Shown: one piece after another, positions 35,602 through 46,960 of the stretch | Numbering within the stretch: position 1 is the stretch's first letter | Layout of the letters: each line of letters begins with the position of its first letter | Source of the DNA: Brachyhypopomus gauderio | Taxonomy: Eukaryota; Chordata; Actinopteri; Gymnotiformes; Hypopomidae | NCBI RefSeq assembly: GCF_052324685.1 | Contig: NW_027506977.1 | Location: 124,001-188,000, forward strand | Direction: 5' to 3' | Length of the DNA: 64,000 bases | Translations under genes and position numbers: made by a program | Notes under the pieces: generated by a model | The model's database searches: none | Told to the model about the DNA's origin: nothing | What the model saw: the letters and a program-made list of their open reading frames with translations, nothing else

Positions 35602-36004
35602 TGTCACGCTACAGCCCCGAACCCCTCCCTTCGAGCGTGTGTTAATGTTCTCCGTGTCTTTGTATGTACGTCTGTGTGTGTGTGTGTGTGTGTTCACTTG
35701 TCTCGTTAGACTAATGTGTTTCACGCGGTGCTTGTTAGGCTACGTGTATATAGTGTGTGTTTGTATCGTTTGGTGCTCGTCTTTAACGTGACATTCGTTG
35801 TGTGTGTTAAACCGTGTCAGCACGCCGTGAGCGTGTACTGTTTAGTGTATTCTACTGGTGTTATGATGCGCCGTGAGCGTTTACTGTTCAGTGTGATTGA
35901 CACCTGTTTCAAGACGCCGTGAGTGTGTCCATCGTCAAGCTCAATACACGTAGCCTTTGAATGCACCTCGTCTTTGCATCCTCGACTCCCTCGCACCCGT
36001 TACA
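35602..36004 (+). mobile_element. Solo LTR 3
   Basis: A 403-bp segment starting TGTCACGCTACAGCCCCG and ending CTCGCACCCGTTACA, flanked by GACAT on both sides (35597-35601 and 36005-36009). It has the same TGTCACG start and CCCCTCCCTT motif as the LTRs at 53187 and 55000, so it is probably a related family. Confidence 0.88.
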
Positions 36005-36379
36005 GACATAAATAGTAAAATAGTATAACTATTAACATAAATAGTATAGCTGCTATACGAACAGGCTCCTCTATACCATCAAAACCGTTCATTTTAGCGG
36101 ACTTTGAGAGTGAAAAACGAGATATATTTTAACAAAGTAGGCTACAAGAAATGCCGGGCGGCTCAACAGGTCGCGTCTATGATGTTTCCATATGTGGTGG
36201 TGCGCTGTGATTGGATGAGTGGAGATGTGGCGTTCTGCGGGAAATCAGGATTGGCGTTTGTTGCATTTTGGAAAGAAAGAGAGAAAGCAGGGCAGTATTA
36301 CACGGCGGATGTGGCGTTTAGATCAAAATTGAATATTGGCTTTTCAAGAGTGGTGAAATGAAAAAAATGTGAAATGTGC

Positions 36380-36665
36380 CATATTTTGTCAATTGTGATT
36401 TTTACACCCCAATCGAAATTTGTCCTCCGCTTTTAACCCATCTGTGCAGTCAGAACACACACACACACACACTAGTGATTACTAGGGGGCTGTGGATCAC
36501 ACGTGCCCAGAGCGGTGGGCAGCCCTAGCCCGGCGCCCGGGGAGCAGTTGGGGTTAGGTGCCTTGCTCAAGGGCACCTCAGTCATGGCCTGTCTGGGAAT
36601 CGAACCCACGACCCTCCGGTCACAAGACCAGTTCCCTAACCGCCAGGCCATGACTGCCCCAACTG
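36380..36665 (-). mobile_element. tRNA-derived SINE
   Basis: On minus, the head TGGCGGTTAGGGAACTGG (A-box-like) and GTGGGTTCGATTCCCAG (B box) form a pol III promoter. They are followed by the body GAGCAAGGCACCTAACCCC. A close copy is at 55806-56030, and a relative with a different tail is at 38745. Confidence 0.8.
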
Positions 36666-36743
36666 TCACATACCATTCTGATTCCGGCTCTAACTAATTT
36701 TTTTTTAATGGCGTTTATCGCGTTTTGGAACCAAACTCTTCAT

Positions 36744-38280
36744 ATATATATAGTGTGTGTGTGTGTGTGTGTGGGTATTACGTGAAGGGACCTTTCTGGA
36801 CTTCCATAGCACAAAAAACATTTCTTGTTTGAAGTTACAGACCTATGTATGTTTTATTTAACTGCAGTAAATTTACAAAAAATTATTATTAATAAAATTA
36901 TAATAATTATTATTATTGTTTGTAATAAATGCAAAAATTGTATTTGATGTCTGGAAATTTATTTATTTGAGTGGTAGTTAAGGAGGCTTATATTTTAAGT
37001 AATACAAAAGCAAATAAATTAAGGCAAGTGTTTGCATGGATTTTTCTATGTTGGTAGAATTAAAAGAAATTAGTTCTGACAACTTAAATTTGAGTGACTA
37101 AACTTTGAATTCATTTAGTTGTGTTTATTTAAAAAACTAAGTATGTTCAACTTAATTTCCAGCCCTCCGTCAACTCAAAATATTTAAGTTAACTCAACAT
37201 ATTGATTTTAGTTATACTGTGATAATTTATTTAAGTGTATTTATGTTACTTAGATGGGTTACATATACAGCAAGTTAAATCAACTCAAAAAGATCCATGC
37301 AAACACTTGCCTTCATTTTTTTTAAAGTAATTTTAACACTTCATTTTTTACAGTGTAGGCAGGACAGTATCTCCGCCAGAGACCGTATCTCCGCCCCGAC
37401 ATTCGTTAGGATACGCCCACCAGTATAGACACTTGACGTTTTACAAAATAAACAAAGGTAAAAGGTTTTAATACTGTTGTCGAGAGTTTTGCTGTTGAGC
37501 GCGTTCACGTTTGAGCGTCTGGTATTAGATGTCAACCAACATCTAGGTCAATCACCTTATCGACACACCCCTTTAGATAACACTCAATAACTTCTATAAA
37601 ATCTGGGTCTTATAGAATTGACAAAATATAATTGCTCAAAAAACTTATTTTACGTGTAATAAAAATTCAAAGTTTCTCATCTGGCCCGTTCACTTACATG
37701 GGAATGGGCAGGGTTAAAACTTGTACTGCAGCCAGCCACTAGAGGGCAGCTGACACACGGAGGCTTCACTTTTCACTCGTGTCGTCCAGTCCACTTATAT
37801 ATACGGTCTCTGTTATGAACGTATGTAGAACTGTATTTTAAACACTAATTTGTCATTGTATGGTTTGGTAATGATACATATTGTGATGAGGTCAGAAGAA
37901 CCTGTCTCATCCCCATTATTGCAAATACTCTATGATGTGATGAATTAATGTTATCACATGTTTTATGAATCATGTTGTGCACTGGGAAATGTATACTTAC
38001 CTGTGTTGGAAATGCAAGGGAGTGCGGGCGCCTGTGTTGTGTATGTGTTATTATTTGTCATATGTGTGTTTTTTATGTTAAAGCCATTTTATTGCATACC
38101 CCTATGAACGCACCCCAGTCGGTAATTGGTTTGGTCCAATTAAGCAGATGGTGGGGTTATGGGTATATAGGGACAGAGTGCAGTGAGAAGAGAGGATTGG
38201 TTTTGTAGAGGTTGGTTTGGTTTCCTGAGTGTGTCCGTACTGGCTGCAGTAAGTCAGTGAGAAAGAGGTTGCTTTAACGT
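36744..38280. other. Non-coding stretch with an inverted repeat
   Basis: No gene recognised. AGGCAAGTGTTTGCATGGAT at about 37022 is repeated inverted at about 37291-37312. The downstream end, TTTTTTACAGTG (37346-37357), is CACTA-like, so this may be a small non-autonomous element. The remaining sequence is A/T-rich. Confidence 0.5.
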
Positions 38281-38288
38281 GCTATGGT

Positions 38289-39290
38289 TAGTGATGGGCA
38301 AATGAAGCCTCTTGAAGCAATGAAGCTTTCCAACCCTTTGCTTTGCAAAAAGGTTCATTACTCGAGGCTTCATTCATCACTCACTAGTGACATCTGCTGA
38401 TGAAAATAACAGCCTCGTCATTCAGTTGGATCATACTTTCAAAGATTTGTAAATGCAATATTGTCACAAAGTTTCAATCAAACTCATGTTTAGTAACAGG
38501 AGAATCAATTAAATCATGTTTTAATTATTAAAATGATTTGTAGCCAATCTAATCCTTGACCATTAGTGGTTGTGTTGGGTTTTCTTGTATGTCACATGGA
38601 CTTATTTGACAATGAAGATATGTTGTACTTTACTATATTGGGAATTGAGTGATTGTTGAGGCAGACTGAATATTTTGAGTTAGAAAATGATTTAAAAAAA
38701 AACAGAATGTGTTTAAAATAATTGCTTCTTGGGGGTTCTAGATCTGGTTTGGCAGTCATGGCCTGGTGGTTAGGGAAGGGAAGTGGTTAGGGAACTGGTC
38801 TTGTAACCGGAGGGTCGTGGGTTCGATCCCCAGACCTGAGGCCATGACCGAGGTGCCCCTTAACCCTCAATTGCTCACTTATATAAAAATGAGATAAAAT
38901 GTAAGTCGCTCTGGATAAGGGCGTCTGCCAAACGTAAAATGTTTTTAACATTACAAATAAGGTTTGCCTCTTCCAATGGTTTTTAGTCTGTTTTTGATGT
39001 GTGAATCTGATATACATCCTGATCAAACAAAAAAGAATTTAGAACGTTCCAGATTTTAAATTTAACCACCTACTACAACCCACGAAGCAACAGGGTTCAT
39101 AGCGCTTTTATTTAGAAAAACGATACGCAAAATGAAGCAATGACGTCGCCGATGTAATGCGAGGCCTCGTTTGTTGCTGATCACGTGATTTTGCTCAATA
39201 TGACACAAGCTCCGAAGCGGGGCTTCATCGGACACGCCCCTTTTTACTCGGTACACGTCTCGAAGCCTCGCTTCAGATGTCCCATCACTA
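38289..39290. mobile_element. hAT-type MITE with 8-bp TSD
   Basis: Starts TAGTGATGGGCAAATGAAGC and ends GATGTCCCATCACTA. The exact duplication GCTATGGT flanks it (38281-38288 and 39291-39298). It is 1002 bp including a nested SINE at 38745-38945. There is no transposase. Confidence 0.87.
38745..38945 (+). mobile_element. tRNA-derived SINE, second type
   Basis: The head GGTTAGGGAACTGGTCTTG and B box GGGTTCGATCCCC match the other SINEs. The tail GTAAGTCGCTCTGGATAAGG with GCGTCTGCCAAA is the common tail found on many teleost SINEs and LINEs. Confidence 0.8.
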
Positions 39291-39458
39291 GCTATGGTGC
39301 AGTTTAAAAATCTGATGATAACCTCAAGATTTTAACATTCGTTTGTTTTCTTTGTGTGTACAAGTTTTTCATTTCTTTTTGTCCACGGGTGCTGTGAATA
39401 AACTTACCCATTGGGATTAGAAACATATCCTTCAAGCTTGTCTAAATCTCTCTGCGAC

Positions 39459-40400
39459 CAGTGATGGCTTAGTTACCTTGAAAAAGTAATCCGATTACTG
39501 ACTACTGATTACACCTTTTAAAAGTAACTTAGTTACGTTACTGATTACTTGATTTTAAAAGTAACTACGTTAGATTACAAGTTACTTTAGTAGTTACATT
39601 CAGCAGCAAAATTAATTTTTCCAATACACACTTTATTGGAAGTGCATTTTAAACAGTAACAATGTATTGAAACAGGTTCGGTAACTGAGGCAGAAACTGC
39701 TTAACAGATAACAGGAGGGAAACTTTATTGATAACGCACCCCTGGCGCGCGCAGGCCCCGCCCCCCCAGTGTCACTTAAAAGGCTAAGACTCCTTGAGTG
39801 GCCAAGTGTCTGTCCGTTAGGGAATTCGCTGTGAGCAGTAGTAATCGCTACAGTATCTCCTGACATTACGTTTGTGTAGCTGCGCGGTATTATTTGTAAA
39901 TTTATTTGTAAACGTAATACAAGCGAACTATTCAGTCAGACACCTTGTGAAACGAAATACCATTACAAATTCAAGCATTTTAAAGTAGGCTACATTACCC
40001 AAAATTACAGCACTTTTCAAACATGGAACACAGTGCAACATTAAAATTCTATCAGGTAAATGTTCCTTCCCCTGTTTTTGAGGGGTATTTCTTTATACTA
40101 CCACGTATCGTTACGGGAGGAGACCAAAAAATGACTTGTAAAACGTGCTCGCGCTCTCACAGGGTCGCGCGCATCATGCGGAGTCGAGCGCTACGGTCAG
40201 ACTCAAAAGTAGAACTGAGCCAAGAAGAAAGCAAAAATATATATTTTTACTAGGGAAAATAAAAATAGTAACGCACAGTTACTTAGATAAGTAACTTTAA
40301 TCTGATTACTGGACTGGAAATAGTAGCGCGTTATATTACTCGTTACCGAAAAAAGTGGTAAGATTACGCGTTACTAAGTAACGCGTTACTGACATCACTG
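39459..40400. mobile_element. hAT-type MITE with 8-bp TSD
   Basis: Starts CAGTGATGGCTTAGTTAC and ends GTTACTGACATCACTG. The exact duplication TCTGCGAC flanks it (39451-39458 and 40401-40408). Both subterminal regions are full of GTAACTT and GATTACT words. The interior shares a module with the element at 3240-3890. Confidence 0.9.
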
Positions 40401-40408
40401 TCTGCGAC

Positions 40409-41890
40409 ATAGACTCAGCACTCCGCTTAGGAATCATTACGACCAAAGTCTGGTATTTGAACACAAGGGACCTGCGGGCGACCGATGTACCCCCTCTCCC
40501 GATGACACACATTTAAGTAACTTACACTTTATCATGGATTATGGGAACAATGTCACAACATTAGACATGGCGAGGAGACTGGGATTGTGTCTGTAAGGAG
40601 GATATATCTGTTTCACATGGAAAGCAGTCAATATTTGTGTCAAATTAAATGTGTTTTGTTATAGCACATATTTCTATTGCAAAATATGCTGTCACGAAAT
40701 GGAAAAGCATCACAAAAACCATAAAAACATTGTTTCTATATAATTCAGTCTGAAGGTGTTTTGCCATTATGGCCACTAGATGGTAGTCAAGCTACATTTA
40801 TTTGATCATAACCAAAGGTCATTTGTCTTCTAGACTGTTTTTTTATTTGAATTGTTTGAATATATTTTTAAAAATACATACACTGAAATGTATACAGCCT
40901 TCATAAGCATTAGAAATGTAAGGAGTGTTGAATGCATTCATTGCAGTAGTGTTGAATGCATTCAAGTAGTGTTGAATGCATTCAATTGATTAGAAACAAT
41001 AGTCTTGAATAGTTTTACCAACAAATTATATAAATAACAGTGAATAAGAATAAAATAACAAAACAACAACAAATAGAAACAAAACATGAAGCACATAAAT
41101 CAGTGAATCATAAAATTTTAATCAATTTCACTTACATTAAAGACATCGAAATGAACATTTATCTCTTAAAGGAGCCAATTACTCATCAATCATTACTTAA
41201 CGTGTGGTGTTGTAGACACTCCACCAACTTCTGTAAGGCCACAGTTTGCCTCTCACTTGACTTTTGACTATCAAATTATCACATTACTAGGCAAATGAGA
41301 ATATTTGCCCTTCTGCTCTCTCCCAGAGACTAGATGGAGCCTTTCCTTTTGACCCACACACACAAACCTATATCAGCCCACATGTCAGTCTCATTCAGCC
41401 CTTGGTTATCTAGTAGAGTGGTGTGGGTATTGGCACGTGGTGGGGGCCCTGGGGTCACCCTTGTGATTTTCTGTGCAGCCATCCTGCCCTGTCTGTCATA
41501 CTGGGAGTTGAATCATGTTTTTTTGCTATTTGAGGACAAAACACTTTCATTCAAAGGTGATAAACCATGCTGTGGGATGGACAGCTCTGCCGCCTCTTCT
41601 TTGTCATTGTCTTCTGCCTTCTGAAAACCTGAAAAATACACCCTGTGCCTAATTGAAATGATCACCCAGTTTCAGCACAGAGAGAACTAGGAGTAGTCTT
41701 CTGTAGCATGTTGACAGCCTCTGACTGCATATCCCCAATAGCAAACAACGATTTCAAGAAATGTAATTTTTACTTCTTTAGTCTGAAATTGCTTTTATTT
41801 TGTCTGAACTTGTGTGACCTATGTGTGAGGTCATAAAGTGGAATGTGTGGTATGTTCAGCAAGAGATTCTCTTTGTAGCAATAAGACCAT
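40409..41890. other. Non-coding stretch
   Basis: No gene recognised. A short tandem repeat of AGTGTTGAATGCATTCA occurs three times at about 40926-40985. The 96-codon frame at 41334 has no recognisable motifs. Confidence 0.5.
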
Positions 41891-41891
41891 C

Positions 41892-42920
41892 ATCAATCAA
41901 ATTTTATTTATATAGTGCTTTTTACAACAGTTGTTGTCACAAAGCAGCTTTACAAGTGTCCGAGTCCAAGCCCCCAATGAGCAAGCCAAGGGCGACAGTG
42001 GCAAGGAAAAACTTCCTAAGGGCATGAGGAAGAAACCTTGAGAGGAACCAAGACTCAGGGGGGGAACCCATCCTCCTCTGGCTGACGCCGGTCACCATGA
42101 CAACAATTTAAAGAACGAGAGAAAAACAGAAAAGATGTGAGGGATAAAATCCATCTTGGTGTAGATTTATAAACACGAGTCCTTCATGTTATTCCTGTTT
42201 AGTTCTATCCATCATCCTTTATCCATCATCCACACTGGTTAGTCAGGGCAGTGGGTTGATCCTCCCTCATATCTGGTTAGGCAGGAGGTGGCCGGCCCAA
42301 GATGGATCTCTGGAAAGGCTCGTCTCTCCTCATCTCGGTGTGCCTCGAGTAGGCGGGCAGCCATGTGGAGAAGATAGAACAGGGAAAATTAGCTCTGTAT
42401 AAGGACCTATACAGGACAGATGAGATTATAAACATTTCTGGAATGTGGCAAGAACTCCGGCATCAAGTTAAATTATTACAGCCTACCTGAAAAAGGCAGA
42501 ACCAGAAGGTAACAGACTTGGGAGCATTCTGAGACATTAGCATCCATCCAATGCAACAAACTTGAGTGACCACATGCAGTGACAGGATGACAGCACCGGT
42601 GCCCCAGTCTACCATTAAATCCTTCGCCTATGAACCCCTGGATCTGTACCTTTATATAAGGGGGGATATTAATTATCAAACGCTAAACTAAACAAGTACG
42701 TTTTCAACCTAGACTTAAAGATTGAGACTGTGTCAGAGTTCCGGACACATTCTGGAAGGTTATTCCATAGTTGGAGGGCCTTAGAAGAAAAGGCTCTTCC
42801 CCCTGCTGTTACCTTATTAATTGTTGGAACTAATAGGAGGAACCAGCACCCTGTGATGATAACTTCCTGGAGGTACTAAGGAGCAAGCCCGTGCAGTGCT
42901 TTATAAGTCAATAAAAGACT
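41892..42920 (-). mobile_element. L2-clade LINE 3' fragment
   Basis: Near-identical in layout to the 3' part of the copy at 29801: TTTATTTATATAGTGCTTTT at the end, then AGGAAGAAACCTTGAGAGG and the RT C-terminal codons, with many disruptions. It ends abruptly at about 42920, just before the piggyBac region. Confidence 0.8.
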
Positions 42921-42984
42921 TGGATCAGTCTGTTTTCAGAGCCCTCCACAGCACTGAATCTATGCGCTATGAGCATCCAGCAAA

Positions 42985-44844
42985 CTAACAGTTTCCACAT
43001 ATCCATGGCCCGTCCTTTCTACATTTTCGACAGGTGTACTTGGCACACACAGCACACCGCTCTGAGCTGTGATTTCTGTTGCAGTGTATCTGCACCTGAC
43101 ACTGCGTCTTCTTTCCAGGAGCAGGTGGAGGTCGTTGCTTTTTCGCCATTGTCTTTTCCTGTAAGAACCGACGCCGAAGTTCCTCAGCAAGACCATGTAA
43201 AAAGTCTCTTCTTCTCTCCGTGGACCCTGTGCATGCCTTGTATAAAATGTGTGCGTTCATTGCTGCCAAGTCTAGCATGTTGTAGAACACTGCAACTGGC
43301 CACCTGCGTGTTCCTGCGCGGACGGTATACCCACGCACCTTCTGGTCCATGACATCCACACCGCACTGCAAAGAAGTAAAAAGGTTATATATATGTTATA
43401 TGTCAGAAAAAATGTTTTCATAATGTATGACCAAAATTCAATAATGTGACATTTATCAACATACCTTCATGATGTTGTAGTCTGTGATCGTGTTTGGTTT
43501 CCTTTTGCGCCCTTCGGAGATCGTGACTTGTTTGTGCATTGTGCTGAGAATGCAGACTACTTTGTTTTTTTTCGCAGCGTACGTTGTCAGTATGACACTT
43601 CCTGATGTGTAAACATGTGTGGAGAATTCCTCACGTCCCATGGTGTTTTTTGCTGGAGGAGGAATTTCCCTTCTGATCTTGTTGATTGTCCCAAGCAGAG
43701 CTGTGTTGCGTGCTAGTAGTCTGTTGGCCAGAGACAGGGATGTGAAGAAGTTGTCGGTGGTGACTGTTCTGCCCTTGTCCAGATATGGCTCCATGAGTCT
43801 CATGACGACATTTTCAGGCAGTCTTTCTCCCTTGGAACGACTGGGGTCCTTTCCCAAATATGGAAGAGCATTGCACATGTACTTGGTCTTCAAATCAGCA
43901 GCAATCCAAAACTTTATGCCAAACTTGTCAGGTTTTGTAGCGATGTATTGCAGGAAAGGACAGCACACCTTAGTTGGAAAGAGCTGCTCATCAACGGTGA
44001 TGTGTTGTCCTGGCGTGTAACACAGAGTGCAGTTACGTACAAAACATTGCCAGATGTCCGAGATTGCAGCAAATCTGTCGCTCTTTACACGTTCTGCACG
44101 GGTGTCCTTGTCATCAAAGCGCAAGTAACGCATAATTTCTGTATAGCGGTCACGCGACATCGTGTCCCTGACTGCGGGCACAGCGTACTTCCTAGACCAA
44201 CAATCGGCCATCGCTCCAACTGGACAGAGTATTGCCCGCAGAAAAAGCACTGCGATGAAAGCCATCAACTCGCTGACAGACAGGTTCCAGCTCTGATCCG
44301 CTCTGTGGGCTTCATGGACCGTGCAGTGTGTGATGGTCCTCAGCATATCTATGTCGATCAAACACAGAAAGCTCTGCAACCTGCTTGTGATTCTGCGCTG
44401 TATGAGTAAAAGAAAAACATTACTTACATGCAATTAAAATAGCAGGCACAATTCAGTTTAGTGTTTTCTTCTATACATCTACAAAAACAGGAAATATAGC
44501 TGGCCAAATTCACCTCGGTACTTTTCTTGTATACATCTACGAAAAGAGTTTTACGTTACCTTGGCATGCTCTGTAGGTCCTGCGGTCTCACTGAACGTAA
44601 AAGTAGTGTTGTCGTGTCCACGACTGTGTACAATATCTGTCTTTTCCCAGGCGGTTCCATCTTTTGCGTTTATGTTTGTTGCAGGCCTACTGACATCCTT
44701 AGCAACAGAACGCTTCTTTCGTGGAGGGCTAAGGTTTTCATCATCCGATTGTCCACTCATATCTGTGCCACTTGAAAAAGCCAGATCAGAGTCTTCAGCA
44801 CTAAAAGAAAGTTCCTCTCCTCCATCGGAATCGCAATCATCCAT
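42985..44844 (-). CDS. piggyBac-like transposase, three exons
   Basis: Exons 44844-44560, 44397-43465 and 43365-42985 join in phase 0 with GT-AG introns and give 532 residues with no stops. Exon 1 is acidic (MDDCDSDGGEELSFSAEDSD), like most piggyBac N-termini. Exon 2 has HEAHRADQSWNLSVSELMAF, GQHITVDEQLFP and RTVTTDNFFTSLSLANRLL; the aspartates in DEQ and TDN are the expected first and second catalytic residues. NTITDYNIMK joined to CGVDVMDQ spans the exon 2/3 junction and supplies the third. Exon 3 ends in a cysteine-rich zinc domain (CAVCAKYTCRKC, then CGNC). I could not find the TTAA ends. It could be a live transposase or a domesticated copy. Confidence 0.87.
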
Positions 44845-44879
44845 GGCTTTCAGAAGAGTCAAAGCTTGCAAAGGAGTGC

Positions 44880-46340
44880 AAATCAATCAATCAATCAATC
44901 AAAGTTTATTTGTATAGCGCTTTTCACAACACATGTTGTCACAAAGCGCCTTACAGGATTTAAAAGGTTAACAATACTACGGGTCCAGAACCCTAATGAG
45001 CAAGCCAAGGGCGACAGTGGCGAGGAAAAACTCCCTAAGATAGTGGGGAATAGGAAGAAACCTCGGGAGAACCAAGACTCAAAAGGGAACCCATCCTCCA
45101 TTGGGCAGCCCGTTAACACACAGATTACACAAAATACAGACAAATACACAAGTCACACACAAATCACACAATCAGACTAAGTAAAGGTAAAAATGAAAGT
45201 TCTGGGTTATGATATTGTCACTGTAAATGTCTGTTGATGAACGCCAGGCTTTCATTCCGTGTCGGAGCAGCGATGCTGGTATTGTAGGCTCCGACTGCAA
45301 TGTTACTCTCCAGGTGAACCTCGGAGAAAAGATACGAGATGTAGTAAATATGTAACAGATTAATCAAAGGCCAAACTAAACAGATGAGTCTTTAATCGAG
45401 TTTTAAACATTGAGACTGTGTCTGAGTCCCGAATAGAGGCAGGAAGATTATTCCACAATTGTGGAGCTTTAAAAGAAAAGGCTCTTCCACCTGCTGTGAT
45501 CTTTTTGATCCTAGGAACAGTTAATAACCCTGCGTCCTGCGAGCGAAGTGAACGCGCTGGGTTATATTGTTCAATAAGTTCACTAAGATAGTCTGGAGCT
45601 AAGCCATGCAGCGTTTTATATGTTAATAAAAGTATTTTATAGTCAATACGGAATCTAATTGGCAGCCAGTGTAATGACGATAGTACGGGACTAATGTGAT
45701 CAAACTTTTTAGTTTTTGTTAAAACTCGTGCTGCTGCGTTCTGAACCAGCTGGAGTTTGTTTATCGATTTACCAGAACATCCAGCTAGGAGACTGTTGCA
45801 ATAATCTAAACGAGAGGATATGAATGCATGGATTAGTTTTTCTGCATCACTAATATTTAATATGTTTCTAATTTTGGCAATGTTGCGCAAGTGAAAGAAC
45901 GCTACCCTAGTTATATTATTAATATGTGTATCGAACGAGAGATCTGGGTCTATTGTGACGCCCAAGTTCTTTACCTCTGCGCTGGGGGTTATAGTAAAAG
46001 AATGTAGATTCAATGCTGCATTATGTATCTTGTCTCTCGCAGCCCTAGACCCAACTATTATCAATTCTGTTTTATCGGCATTTAGTGCTAGAAAGTTACA
46101 TGCCATCCAATGTTTTATCTCTTCTACACATTTCTCAATCTTACTGTTTGCGCCTAAATCATCGGGTTTTGCCGATAAATATAGCTGAGTGTCGTCTGCG
46201 TAGGAATGGAAACTGATGTCATGCTTATGCATAATTTCGCCTAAGGGTAACATGTACAGTGTGAATAGAAGTGGTCCTAGGACTGTCCCTTGTGGGACAC
46301 CATATTTAACCTGCACAGATTTAGAGGTTTTATTATTAAC
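44880..46340 (-). mobile_element. L2-clade LINE, 5'-truncated
   Basis: The 3' end is (AATC)n at 44880-44900 with TTTATTTGTATAGCGCTTTT. The 318-codon minus frame 46316-45360 covers [34 protein letters not shown] and the C-terminal LHWLPIRFRIDYKILLLTYK. It is truncated just upstream of the QG motif at about 46340. Within what remains the frame is open. Confidence 0.87.
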
Positions 46341-46484
46341 AGGATATTAAATCCTCTTGTGTGCCATCGTAGTGTCCGTGTCTTCCTCGCAGAACAGGAA
46401 AAATATATGAAACGATTCACCTGTGTTCGTCTGTCCTTTTTAATCCCAGCTTGGAGAAGACCACACCCCACCCATCTTCGACAG

Positions 46485-46789
46485 TCTTATTCTTGTGTTT
46501 AGCAGTAGTAGTAACAGTAAGAGTTGTAGGACGGCATTTGTCGCGCTTAACTGTGCTTGCCTAAACTATCTCATATTGTAAAATTGTACTTTTTGTGACT
46601 TAGCGTGGAGTCCTTGTTCCAGTTGGTCTAAATGTGGTGCTGGAGGCTTTGGAGGAACGTGGCATTTAGCTCCGCCTCCTCCAGTGCTCCAGTGTCTTCA
46701 AGCAGGTCCTGTAGAGAAGTATAACAGAGGCGCGCTGGGTGTTACAGCTTTATTGTTTCACTTTAAAGTAGCGTAAGAAACGTTTAGCG
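46485..46789 (+). promoter_or_regulatory. H4 promoter, locus 2
   Basis: A TATAAC box at 46720-46725 is preceded by GCAGGTCCTGTAGAG (46701-46715), an H4-type proximal element. The 5' UTR runs to ATG at 46790. The whole segment is an inverted copy of 26009-26375. Confidence 0.75.
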
Positions 46790-46817
46790 ATGTCTGGAAG
46801 AGGTAAGGGTGGTAAAG
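46790..46817 (+). pseudogene. Histone H4 start codons (locus 2)
   Basis: ATG TCT GGA AGA GGT AAG GGT GGT AAA G reads MSGRGKGGK. The last 15 bases (GTAAGGGTGGTAAAG) reappear at 51639-51653 after the LINE, so they are the target-site duplication of copy C. Confidence 0.95.
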
Positions 46818-46898
46818 CTTTGTTCACACGGCGCTGTTGTTAGAATTATGAGCGGCAGAGGGAAAACCGGTGGTAAGGCTAGGGCCAAGGCCAAGACC
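46818..46898 (+). pseudogene. Histone H2A 5' UTR and first 17 codons, fused to LINE C
   Basis: CTTTGTTCACACGGCGCTGT leads to ATG at 46848 and codons reading [17 protein letters not shown]. It matches the 5' leader and start of the intact H2A gene at 61885 base for base over most of its length, including the UTR word GCGCTGT-GTT-ATTATGAG. The match stops at 46898 and LINE 5' UTR follows. It lies between the H4 target duplication and the LINE, so it entered together with the LINE. Confidence 0.88.
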
Positions 46899-46960
46899 GG
46901 TGGACTGAACTTCTGAACTTGTCAGTGTGATGTTGAGGAGCTCCCTGTGGGCGTTGTGAA

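Larger units (their letters stand above)
35198..36743. mobile_element. Non-autonomous TIR element
   Basis: Ends ATGAAGAATTTGGTTCCAAA and, inverted, ATGAAGAGTTTGGTTCCAAA; the inverted repeat extends about 38 bp. It sits in TA-rich DNA. It contains a solo LTR (35602-36004) and a SINE (36380-36665). No transposase is recognisable and the superfamily is not assigned. Confidence 0.75.

Noticed and set aside
36590-36665. tRNA gene with A and B boxes
   Set aside because: The boxes belong to a tRNA-derived SINE with copies elsewhere in the window. No cloverleaf with anticodon stem was evident.
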